Shown: one piece after another, positions 1 to 6,766 of the stretch | Position numbering within the stretch: the stretch's first letter is position 1 | Layout of the letters: each line of letters starts with the position of its first letter | Assembly: GCA_020722245.1 (NCBI GenBank) | Contig: DYLE01000099.1 | Location: 1-8,851 of the forward strand | Source of the DNA: Desulfonema limicola | GTDB lineage: Bacteria > Desulfobacterota > Desulfobacteria > Desulfobacterales > Desulfosalsimonadaceae | Direction of reading: 5' to 3' | Length of the DNA: 8,851 bases | Made by a program: the position numbers and the translations under genes | Notes under the pieces: generated by a model | What the model was told of the DNA's origin: nothing | The model's database searches: none | The model's input: only the letters and a program-made list of their open reading frames with translations

Positions 1-507
1 GGCCTGATGGAAATAGAGGCGCCGGTTGTCCGGAGAGAAGCAGGGTCCGTCGTCCGCCGTATCCCTTCCGGTCAGCCGGGTCGGAAGCGGGTTTTTTTCT
101 TTACGGTCGATGAGGAAGATGTCTCCCGTGACGTCCTGCCCGTAACCGGTAAAGGCGACATAGCGGGCGTCTGGGGAAACGGCCGGAGCGGATTTGGCCG
201 AGCCGTCCGAGGCAAGCGGTTCAGGCAGGCTCACGGCCGATGGATCAGCGGACCCCAGCCAGAGCTGGGTGGGCTTCTGATCCCCGGTGATATATACGAT
301 GTGTCTGCCGTCGGCGGACACGGCCATGTGTAGCACCGCCTCGGTCCTTGATGTCACCTGCACCGGGGTGTTGACCCAGGTTTCAATAATGTCCGGTTCC
401 GCGGCCGCGGTGATTGCCGGGGCCCAGGGCAGGCCGGCCGTCAGGGCCAGCAGAAGAACCGGCAGGATTTTCTTTCGAAATATGGGGGTATATGTCTGAA
501 GTCTCAT
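1..507 (-). CDS. Exported PD40/TolB-like beta-propeller protein, C-terminus cut by window edge
   Basis: The open frame starts at an ATG (505-507) and runs without a stop through base 1, so only the first 169 residues are visible. The start is supported by an AAGGGG ribosome binding site at 515-520, 7 bases upstream. The N-terminus is a classical signal peptide: basic residues (R11-K13), a hydrophobic core (about 14-29) and a likely cleavage after the alanine run at 34-36 (ITAAA before EPD). No lipobox cysteine is present, so a soluble periplasmic or surface protein is expected. Three PD40/WD40-like blades of the TolB type can be seen: SADGRHIVY (64-72), SPDARYVAF (111-119) and SPDNRRLYF (158-166), each the 'SPDGxxIaF' strand pattern. 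Such propellers are usually protein-binding scaffolds; TolB itself works with Pal at the envelope. This is not TolB by context, since no tol-pal genes are near. It lies 15 bases downstream of the lipoprotein gene and is probably co-transcribed. Its specific role is unknown. Confidence 0.85.
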   Translation of the reverse strand, partial: MRLQTYTPIFRKKILPVLLLALTAGLPWAPAITAAAEPDIIETWVNTPVQVTSRTEAVLHMAVSADGRHIVYITGDQKPTQLWLGSADPSAVSLPEPLASDGSAKSAPAVSPDARYVAFTGYGQDVTGDIFLIDRKEKNPLPTRLTGRDTADDGPCFSPDNRRLYFHQA

Positions 508-522
508 GGCGTTACCCCTTTT

Positions 523-1104
523 TTATTTTATTTTCCAGCTTCCGTTTTCGGACTGGATTTTCTCGCCGGGTTTTGCCTGTTCAGCGTTTATTTTCGCAAA
601 CACCCGCCTGATCTCCGGCAGGTCCGCCTCGGTCAGGGTTTCGTTCATGTAAATGGTGTGGCGCATGATCAGCTCCCGGGAGCGGTTGATCTGTTCAACG
701 ATGTAATTAAACTCCTCGGGGGAAATCTGCGCCGCAAATTCCTTCAGCTCTTCCGGAGGGTTTTCCTTGTTTACGCCAAACGGGGTGATCAAGCCCTGGT
801 TGTTTTCACCGGCCCATCCCAGGCGCTTGAAGCGCTCAAGGTCGTCCGCGTTGAAGGCGAGGATCTGCATGGCGGAAAGGACATCGCTGTATTCGGGGCT
901 GTGCTTGGGGAGCGGCGCGATGTTGCCGGAAGAATCGACGCCGCGAACCGATGCGGCCAGCAGCATCTCGGTGTCAAGGGAGTTGTAGCTGCCCAGGACC
1001 TGGTTTTCCAGGGCGGTCCGTTCGCTCAGCATTTCGACATTGACCCGTGCCAGGGTACATCCGAAGAAAAACGCCGGGATCAGAAGCAAAAATCCTTTTT
1101 TCAT
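523..1104 (-). CDS. DUF1318 (YdbL-like) putative lipoprotein
   Basis: This 193-residue protein has a short signal sequence (MKKG, then hydrophobic 5-15) ending in FFGC with Cys16. That is an atypical lipobox, because Phe replaces the usual Leu at -3. Thr at +2 would send a lipoprotein to the outer membrane. After the cysteine, TLARVNVEM resembles the start of mature E. coli YnbE (Cys-Thr-x-Arg-hydrophobic). The C-terminal two thirds look like DUF1318/YdbL: a GWAGENNQGLI block (96-106), a helical stretch with INRSRELIMRHTIYMNETL (139-157) and the terminal signature AKPGEKIQSENGSWKIK (177-193), which matches the family's 'apaGeyvqgadGqWvrk' ending. E. coli YdbL is about 108 residues, so this protein is longer at the N-terminus. 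The ATG at 1104 has a weak GGA about 8 bases upstream. It lies 26 bases downstream of the AsmA-like gene, as ynbE-ydbL follow ydbH in enterobacteria. The likely role is periplasmic or outer-membrane partner of that protein. The family assignment is from memory of motifs, not a search. Confidence 0.8.
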   Translation of the reverse strand: MKKGFLLLIPAFFFGCTLARVNVEMLSERTALENQVLGSYNSLDTEMLLAASVRGVDSSGNIAPLPKHSPEYSDVLSAMQILAFNADDLERFKRLGWAGENNQGLITPFGVNKENPPEELKEFAAQISPEEFNYIVEQINRSRELIMRHTIYMNETLTEADLPEIRRVFAKINAEQAKPGEKIQSENGSWKIK

Positions 1105-1130
1105 GGCTGTCGTCCGTTATCTTATGTTTT

Positions 1131-4100
1131 TCAATAAAACCGCACGCCGCCGGTGTCTTTTTCGATGGCCATGCGGCGTGAGGTGAGAGTGTTTAATATG
1201 GCGATTACCGGTGTAAGGCCGCTCAGGCCTGATTCAAATTTTTCGATTCCGGGCACTGAAGAAATATTCAGGCGTCGCAGCGCCGGCAGGGGCAGGGTTA
1301 GTGATTTTACAGAGACCTCACCGGTTAAGGATAAAAACCCGTCTTTGACCTCCAGCCGGACACGCCGGGGCGTTCCGGCCCTCAAAAGCCGACGCTGGGA
1401 TAGAATCACCTCGTTGCTTTCATAGGGGTCAAGGGCATACAGAACGCGCTCCAGCGCCCTGGAGCCGATCCGGGTGAATTCGACGGTGAGCGTCGTGTCG
1501 TCAAGCAGGGGTTTCAACCGGTCCCTGACCGGGATTTCCGCGTAAAGGAACCCGCTGATTTCAGCTTCTGCATCCGGTATCCGGGAAGCCGCCTCGGGAA
1601 AAATAAGGCCGGTATTGATTCCGGAAAGGTTGATCTCGGATTCAATAAAGAAGCCGGATTCCCTCTTGCGCAAAGACATAAACCCATTGATGGTGCCGCC
1701 GAGAAGCTCGGCCTGAAAGTAATCCAGGCTCGGTATCCCTTCCTGCTGGTGGATCATGATCCGGGATCCGTTGATGACCAGGGGGAAGGGAAGGGATTGA
1801 AACCGCGCGGTCTTCATCGACAGGTCGGGGGATGAGCGGATCCGCTCCGTCAGGAGGCTCAGATGACGGTGCAGGTTGCTGTTTTCCGGCGATCCGAGGC
1901 CGCCGCCGGCCGCCGGCGGCTGGAGCACCTGCCAAGACAGCAGGGATGGGAGCTGACCGGTTTCATCCGCCGGCGTTGCGGGCGTGATGAAATACCTTTT
2001 GGAGAGATCGATGTCACCGCTGATTTTCTGAAGGGTCATCCTATCCGGCATATCCATGCTGATGCGGTTTAAAACAAGCCGCAGTCCGCCGTTTATCTCC
2101 TGTCCGGGTGTAAGCTGAAGGCGGGCAAGACCTGATACCGCCCCTTCGATATCCATACTTGTCATCGCAGAAGGGGCAGCGGTTTTGAGTTTTGCGCAAT
2201 CCGGTATTTCGATGTCGGCGCTTGCTGCCACGCCGATTGAAGAAATCCATGACGAAGGATCGGGAAGGGGTTTTTGAGAGAGAACGGCGTCAAGCCCTTC
2301 CACCGAGATCTGAAGGTTTTGATGAATATCCAAGGGCTCCACGGAAAGGTTTTGATGAAACGCAAATCCCTTCATAAATCGATGGTCGGCGCCTATGGAG
2401 AGGTCTGCCGAAAGCGGTTCGCTCATCCGGACGCCTTGAATATCTTTGATGCCGCTGATCCGCAGATGGGCGTCAAGCCGGCCCCGGCCGTCTTTTCCGG
2501 AAAGGCGGTAGCGGAGGAGGGGCTCCCCTGAAATCGATGGGATATCCATCGGGGGTGCGTCCCTCCGGGCCAGGTTCAATCCGCCGTCTTGCAGCCGGGC
2601 CTCGATTTGCAGATCCTCAAGAAACTCAAGGTTCCCGTCGATCCGCAATGATTGGAGCCGGTCGATCATCCGGGCATCCGGGACCCGACCCTTGGCATGG
2701 AGGGTCAAGGAGGCGTCTCCACGAGCGGTTATGCCCGGGAGCTGTTTTTGGAGATAATGCTCGAAAAGCCTGAGGAGGTCGGCGGTCATCTTCGCGTCCA
2801 GGGTGATCCCGCTTCTGCCGGAATCGGCCATGCCCGCCTCAAGCCGGGCGACCAGAAGATCATCCAGGTTGATGTGGGTGGTAAGCCCGTTGATGTCGAC
2901 ATGCGGCGGATTTACGCCGGAAAGGGTAAACTCCGGAAGGGTGATGCGGATTTTGCAGACCGTGTCGAAAGGCCCCGAGGGGCGGCTGTTCAGGGAAAGG
3001 GGAAGGGTCAGGTTCAGGCCTTCCAGGGTGCCGGTGGCCGATCCGTCTGAATGAAGGGATGCCCTGGCGGAGAGCGACTGGTCCAGTCCCTGTATATCGA
3101 GCTGATCCGGGATGTGGATTTTCGCGATGCTTAAGGAATCCGACAGGGTGACATCGGCCTGGACCGCCAACAGGGAGTGTTCGGCTTTTTGGATGTCTTG
3201 CGCCTCGGCCATCAGGGGGCCAAGGTGAAGACCGGAAATGGAGAGGCCGTCTTTTCCGTTTTGCTTGAGGAACCGGTCGATTTCAAGGGAGGCCTGAATC
3301 GCCGCGGATACGGGGAGGCCGGCTGATAATTCGGTTTGCAGGTTTTGAACCTGAAGCCGCGCCCCTTCAAGGGCAAGAGATGAGGCTTTGGTTTTGTCGA
3401 TAAAAAAAAGGATGCGCGGAAGGCCCAGGGCCAGATCGGTCAGTTGAACCCGGGCCGGTCCGTCAGGCAGGTTTCCGGAAAATACCGCGCGGGAGAGGGA
3501 GAGAGAGGATCCGTCCTTTGCATCCCCGGGGGCCAGCTGTTCAGGAAGGAATGCTTTAAAAAAATGCGCGGTTTCGTCCAGATCCAGAAAAAGCGGGGCG
3601 ATGGTCAGGTCCGCAACCGGATGGCCGCTGGTGATGTCTTGGATACGGCCGCTAAATTGAATCCGGCCCTTGTGTAAAAATGCCATCTCTCCTGGATCAA
3701 GGGTCAGGGTTTGTTTTTTCTGATCAAACGCCCCGCTGACATGAAGCTGCAGGTTTCCGTCCTGTAAAGATTTTTCCCCGATGGGTCCGCCGGACAGAGC
3801 GATATCCGCGGCATCCAGCCGGGCATCAAATCGAAGCGGCTCATCCGGTTTCATGGATACCCCCGCTGAAAGGGTGATATCCCCCGCGACTTCCATTTTT
3901 GCCGTAGTTTCCGGCATCAGGGGGGAAAGGGTATCGAAAAGCAGGGCCAGCCGAATCTGGGTATCCCCCGTGATTCCGGATTCGGCCATGTTTCCGGAAA
4001 ACGCGGCCCGGGTGCCGGGAAGATCGGCCTGGAGGCTGAACAGCACCTGGTGGAGGGAGAGCCTTCCTTGGGCATCAAACAGGTGCTGAACGGTTGCGGT

Positions 4101-4820
4101 CAGGGAGGAGTGGGGAATATCGCGCTGATTGACGGCCATGTCCATATCGACGGCAAGGGTGGCCGGGCTGTTTTTGAGGGAAGGGACGTTCAGCCTGATG
4201 AATGCATTGTGAACCGTCAGCCGCTGCTGCCTGGCCCGGTCATGGTAATCCACGCAGATATCCGAAAGCTCCAAATCGGCGGATAGATCCATCGGAAGGG
4301 AAAAGGGTTTTTTCTGTTTTTCCGGTAAAGGCTCGGGTTTTGAAGGGAGGGGTTCGGCCTGGTCTTTTCCGGCAAGCCCCACGAGCAGGTTCAGCCGCCC
4401 GTCAGCCTCTCGAATAAGATTTAACTCCACTCCGGAAATTATCAGCGTAAGCCCTGGTTTTAGTCTAAACAGGCCGGAAAAATCGATCAAAAGACGGGCC
4501 TTTTTGATGGAGATCAGAGGTTTTTCAGAAAACTGCAAGCCGTCCGACAGGATAAATCCCTCCGTTTCCAAACCTTTTTCCCAGGTCCAGCAAAGCCGGT
4601 CCATATGAACGGGGCCCCCCAGGGTTTCGGAGAGGGTGGATTCGAGCAGGCCTTTGACCCTGGGGCTTTCAACGATATTTGGAAGAAAACAGATAAAGGC
4701 CGCAATTACCAGAAGCAGAAGAACGAAAACACCGGCCAGGGCCAATAGGGTTTTCAGAATAAACCGGACATATGCGGATGAGCGAGCTGACATTTTTTGC
4801 TGTCTTTGCCTTGAGTTCAC
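1131..4820 (-). CDS. AsmA-like/YdbH-like inner-membrane-anchored envelope protein
   Basis: This is a 1229-residue protein with one N-terminal membrane segment (about 20-46, rich in Leu/Val/Ala) preceded by a basic cytoplasmic tail. It is followed by the AsmA-type opening: an 'ESPRVKGLLESTLSETLGG' helix (51-69), then strands ending in a 'SGVELNLIREADGRLNL' repeat unit (129-145). The rest is a long run of alternating amphipathic beta-strands, as in AsmA/TamB/YhdP/YdbH bridge proteins, which form hydrophobic grooves thought to carry phospholipid across the periplasm. A Pro/Glu/Lys-rich linker lies at about 154-171. The C-terminal part (roughly 1060-1229) has the conserved ELLGGTINGFMSL strand pair and helical ending. 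E. coli YdbH is about 880 residues, so this one is notably longer. The GTG start at 4820 overlaps the queC stop (GTGA, 4817-4820), which argues for translational coupling. An in-frame ATG at 4793 is a possible alternative, but its upstream bases hold no well-spaced ribosome binding site. The YdbH-like call leans on the downstream DUF1318 lipoprotein gene; AsmA superfamily is the safer label. Confidence 0.82.
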   Translation of the reverse strand: MNSRQRQQKMSARSSAYVRFILKTLLALAGVFVLLLLVIAAFICFLPNIVESPRVKGLLESTLSETLGGPVHMDRLCWTWEKGLETEGFILSDGLQFSEKPLISIKKARLLIDFSGLFRLKPGLTLIISGVELNLIREADGRLNLLVGLAGKDQAEPLPSKPEPLPEKQKKPFSLPMDLSADLELSDICVDYHDRARQQRLTVHNAFIRLNVPSLKNSPATLAVDMDMAVNQRDIPHSSLTATVQHLFDAQGRLSLHQVLFSLQADLPGTRAAFSGNMAESGITGDTQIRLALLFDTLSPLMPETTAKMEVAGDITLSAGVSMKPDEPLRFDARLDAADIALSGGPIGEKSLQDGNLQLHVSGAFDQKKQTLTLDPGEMAFLHKGRIQFSGRIQDITSGHPVADLTIAPLFLDLDETAHFFKAFLPEQLAPGDAKDGSSLSLSRAVFSGNLPDGPARVQLTDLALGLPRILFFIDKTKASSLALEGARLQVQNLQTELSAGLPVSAAIQASLEIDRFLKQNGKDGLSISGLHLGPLMAEAQDIQKAEHSLLAVQADVTLSDSLSIAKIHIPDQLDIQGLDQSLSARASLHSDGSATGTLEGLNLTLPLSLNSRPSGPFDTVCKIRITLPEFTLSGVNPPHVDINGLTTHINLDDLLVARLEAGMADSGRSGITLDAKMTADLLRLFEHYLQKQLPGITARGDASLTLHAKGRVPDARMIDRLQSLRIDGNLEFLEDLQIEARLQDGGLNLARRDAPPMDIPSISGEPLLRYRLSGKDGRGRLDAHLRISGIKDIQGVRMSEPLSADLSIGADHRFMKGFAFHQNLSVEPLDIHQNLQISVEGLDAVLSQKPLPDPSSWISSIGVAASADIEIPDCAKLKTAAPSAMTSMDIEGAVSGLARLQLTPGQEINGGLRLVLNRISMDMPDRMTLQKISGDIDLSKRYFITPATPADETGQLPSLLSWQVLQPPAAGGGLGSPENSNLHRHLSLLTERIRSSPDLSMKTARFQSLPFPLVINGSRIMIHQQEGIPSLDYFQAELLGGTINGFMSLRKRESGFFIESEINLSGINTGLIFPEAASRIPDAEAEISGFLYAEIPVRDRLKPLLDDTTLTVEFTRIGSRALERVLYALDPYESNEVILSQRRLLRAGTPRRVRLEVKDGFLSLTGEVSVKSLTLPLPALRRLNISSVPGIEKFESGLSGLTPVIAILNTLTSRRMAIEKDTGGVRFY

Positions 4821-5542
4821 CTACGACCCGCCGAGGGCGGTCGCGGGTTTGCGTATGGGATCGGGTCGATCAGTCCGGCCTCTTGAAACCCCTTGAGCCT
4901 TAACCGGCAGCTGGCGCATTGACCGCAGGCCAGGCCGTTTGGCTGAGGGTCATAGCAGCTGTGGGTCAGGGAGTAGTCGACCCCCAGCTCGCTGCCGGTG
5001 CGGATGATTTCCGCTTTGGTCAGATGCATCAGCGGCGTGTGAATGCGGATCAAAAGGCTTCCCTCCACAGCGGCCTTGATGGCCAGGTTGGCCATGGATT
5101 CAAAGGCGCCAATGTACTCAGGCCGGCAGTCCGGGTATCCGCTGTAATCCACCGCATTGACGCCGATGAAGATATCCGGGGCGCGCAGCACCTCGGCCCA
5201 GGCCAGGGCGTAGGCGAGAAAAACCGTGTTTCGGGCCGGCACATAGGTGGAAGGAATGCCCTCGGGTAGGGTTCGCATCTCTTCGTATTTGGGCACCTCG
5301 ATCCTGTCCGTGAGCGCGGACCCGCCCAGGCAGCCGAGACCGATATCCAGCACCATATGCCTCTCCACCCCCATGGCCTTTGCCACCCTTTCGGCGGCAT
5401 TGAGTTCAAGCCGATGCCGCTGGCCGTAAAGAAAGCTCAGGCTGTAACAGGAATACCCTTCTTTCAGCGCCACGGCCAGGGCCGTGGCGGAATCCAGGCC
5501 GCCGCTTAAGAGAACCACCGCTTTTTTCTTATTGACCGCCAA
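4817..5542 (-). CDS. queC: 7-cyano-7-deazaguanine (preQ0) synthase QueC
   Basis: QueC is a cytoplasmic ATP-dependent enzyme that converts 7-carboxy-7-deazaguanine and ammonia to preQ0, the precursor of queuosine in tRNA. The 241-residue product has normal length. Diagnostic features are the PP-loop ATP-binding motif LLSGGLDSAT (11-20), the YVPARN motif (100-105), the VDYSGYPDCRPEY substrate-region block (131-143) and a C-terminal zinc site formed by Cys196, Cys206, Cys209 and Cys212. The start is a TTG at 5542: a GGAG ribosome binding site sits 6 bases upstream, and the only nearby upstream ATG in frame (5554) meets a stop two codons later. The gene lies 34 bases after the flavoprotein gene and its TGA overlaps the GTG of the AsmA-like gene by 4 bases. 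Its pathway partner queE lies two genes upstream, so the product sequence QueE then QueC is encoded in one unit. Confidence 0.97.
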   Translation of the reverse strand: MAVNKKKAVVLLSGGLDSATALAVALKEGYSCYSLSFLYGQRHRLELNAAERVAKAMGVERHMVLDIGLGCLGGSALTDRIEVPKYEEMRTLPEGIPSTYVPARNTVFLAYALAWAEVLRAPDIFIGVNAVDYSGYPDCRPEYIGAFESMANLAIKAAVEGSLLIRIHTPLMHLTKAEIIRTGSELGVDYSLTHSCYDPQPNGLACGQCASCRLRLKGFQEAGLIDPIPYANPRPPSAGRR

Positions 5543-5548
5543 TGGTCA

Positions 5549-5552
5549 CTCC
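5549..5552 (-). promoter_or_regulatory. Ribosome binding site deciding the TTG start of queC
   Basis: On the minus strand the bases read GGAG, then six bases, then TTG. This is the only well-spaced purine-rich site near the N-terminus of QueC. It picks the TTG at 5542 over the later GTG at codon 9, which would remove the basic lead-in to the PP-loop. Confidence 0.7.
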
Positions 5553-5576
5553 ATGAAGTTTTCGGAATCCCCAAGC

Positions 5577-6701
5577 TCAGGTCCTTAAAAACCAGTTTAC
5601 CGGACGTCTCAGGGAGACCGGCGAAGGGTAACGGTTCAGGTAGCCGATCCGAAGGATGAACTGGGGAAGGATCTCCTTTTCATGGGTGATTCGGATATGA
5701 TCCATCCCCTCCTTTTCCTCCAGACACTGGCTCATGGGATGAAGCCCCACTTCAAGCTCCCTGGCCAGCAGGGCCATTCGTTCAAAATTGCGGCCGGCGT
5801 CGATCAGGTCGCATACCTTGTTTCCGCCGCTGGTGATGATGATCCACCCCGCGCCCTCCTCGGCGATGGCGGATATCTCATCGAGGCTTTTTTTTTGGTA
5901 AAAGGGTTTTAAGAAATCCTCCGGTTCGGCGAAATGCCGCAGATAAAACCCCGCCATCGCGTCCATCTCCAGGCTTTCCGTGGTCAGACCGTCCAAATGT
6001 TTTGCAGCGCTTCTGTTTGAGAACCGCAGCCAGCCGGCGATTTCCTGTTGCGCTTCTTTTTTTTCAAGCTGCCTGCGGTACTGCTCCACCACGCACTCCT
6101 GAATGCAAAGGGCGTGCTCGGTGTTCCGGGGAAAATAGAAAAAATGGTCCTTGCTCGGCGCGGCGAGCGAGCGAACGGTGTCGGACCTCAGCTCTTTTTC
6201 GAGAAACCCTTTTTTTACGGTGCGGCGGCCGGATATTCGTTCAAGCGGATAACCGTTTTCAAACCCCTCGGCCAGGGTGATGGCAAGGATGTCCTCGGAA
6301 AAGGGATCATTTGAAATCACTTCGAATTCGGTGGTAAGCCCCATGGCTGCAGCGGCGATGAGAAGGTTTTCCGTAAAAGCCCCCAGGGAAAGCAGTATTT
6401 CTCGATTGTCCGGGTCCAGGCTCGGCAGCCGCCGGGTCTGATCGATGCCGATGATCCAGCGGGATCGATCCACAATCCGGACAAACCAGGGCTGGATGTT
6501 CAGGGTGCTGGGCGCCAGGGAGGCGTAGTGCAGGATTTTTATGTCCCGGTCATCTGCGCCGAACAGGTATCCTTTGCCCGGGTCCTCGGCTTGAATATCG
6601 CTTCGGGTGATCCCGCTGCAACCGTCTAAAACATGTCCTGCACCGGCGATTAAAGCGCCCGTGGAAAGGGTTTTGATAAACTGTCTTCGGGAGATTTTCA
6701 T
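5577..6701 (-). CDS. Tat-exported Acg-family FMN-binding oxidoreductase (nitroreductase superfamily)
   Basis: This 374-residue protein begins with a twin-arginine signal (SRRQFIK at 4-10), followed by a short Ala/Gly-rich hydrophobic stretch (11-24), so it is exported folded, with cofactor bound. LDGC at 25-28 could serve as a lipobox, making it a Tat lipoprotein. The mature part has nitroreductase/Acg-type landmarks: HYASLAPSTLNIQPW (58-72, the FMN-phosphate-side 'LAPSgHNtQPW' motif), GRRTV (158-162), GLHPMSQCLE (319-328) and a C-terminal LRIGYLNRYPSPVSLRRPV (350-368), the usual end of the fold. Acg-family proteins in mycobacteria bind FMN but often lack ordinary nitroreductase turnover, so the substrate cannot be predicted. 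The ATG at 6701 has GGAGAGG just upstream. The gene sits between queE (65-base gap) and queC (34-base gap). Because the product is predicted to leave the cytoplasm, a direct role in preQ0 chemistry is unlikely. Confidence 0.85.
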   Translation of the reverse strand: MKISRRQFIKTLSTGALIAGAGHVLDGCSGITRSDIQAEDPGKGYLFGADDRDIKILHYASLAPSTLNIQPWFVRIVDRSRWIIGIDQTRRLPSLDPDNREILLSLGAFTENLLIAAAAMGLTTEFEVISNDPFSEDILAITLAEGFENGYPLERISGRRTVKKGFLEKELRSDTVRSLAAPSKDHFFYFPRNTEHALCIQECVVEQYRRQLEKKEAQQEIAGWLRFSNRSAAKHLDGLTTESLEMDAMAGFYLRHFAEPEDFLKPFYQKKSLDEISAIAEEGAGWIIITSGGNKVCDLIDAGRNFERMALLARELEVGLHPMSQCLEEKEGMDHIRITHEKEILPQFILRIGYLNRYPSPVSLRRPVNWFLRT

Positions 6702-6729
6702 CGCCTCTCCATTGCGGAAAATTGAAATA

Positions 6730-6758
6730 AAGATAACATAATCGACAGGAATTGAAAA
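6730..6758 (-). promoter_or_regulatory. Possible internal promoter before the Acg-family gene
   Basis: In the 65-base gap after queE, the minus strand carries TTTTCA (6753-6758), 17 bases, then TATCTT (6730-6735). Each hexamer matches four of six sigma-70 consensus positions. The gap is AT-rich compared with the genes and contains no terminator hairpin. This is a weak candidate; readthrough from queE alone is just as possible. Confidence 0.22.
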
Positions 6759-6766
6759 GCCCCGTG

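Noticed and set aside
658..1137. Plus-strand open frame of 159 codons
   Set aside because: It lies entirely opposite the well-supported lipoprotein gene and its upstream gap, lacks recognisable domains and has the composition of an antisense shadow.
2652..3050. Plus-strand open frame of 132 codons
   Set aside because: It is antisense to the AsmA-like gene, rich in Gly/Arg as expected for the reverse of a GC-rich gene, with no motif or ribosome binding site support.
5050..5409. Minus-strand frame of 119 codons inside queC
   Set aside because: It is an alternative frame of queC; the QueC frame carries all catalytic and zinc motifs, while this one is Pro/Arg/Trp-rich shadow sequence.
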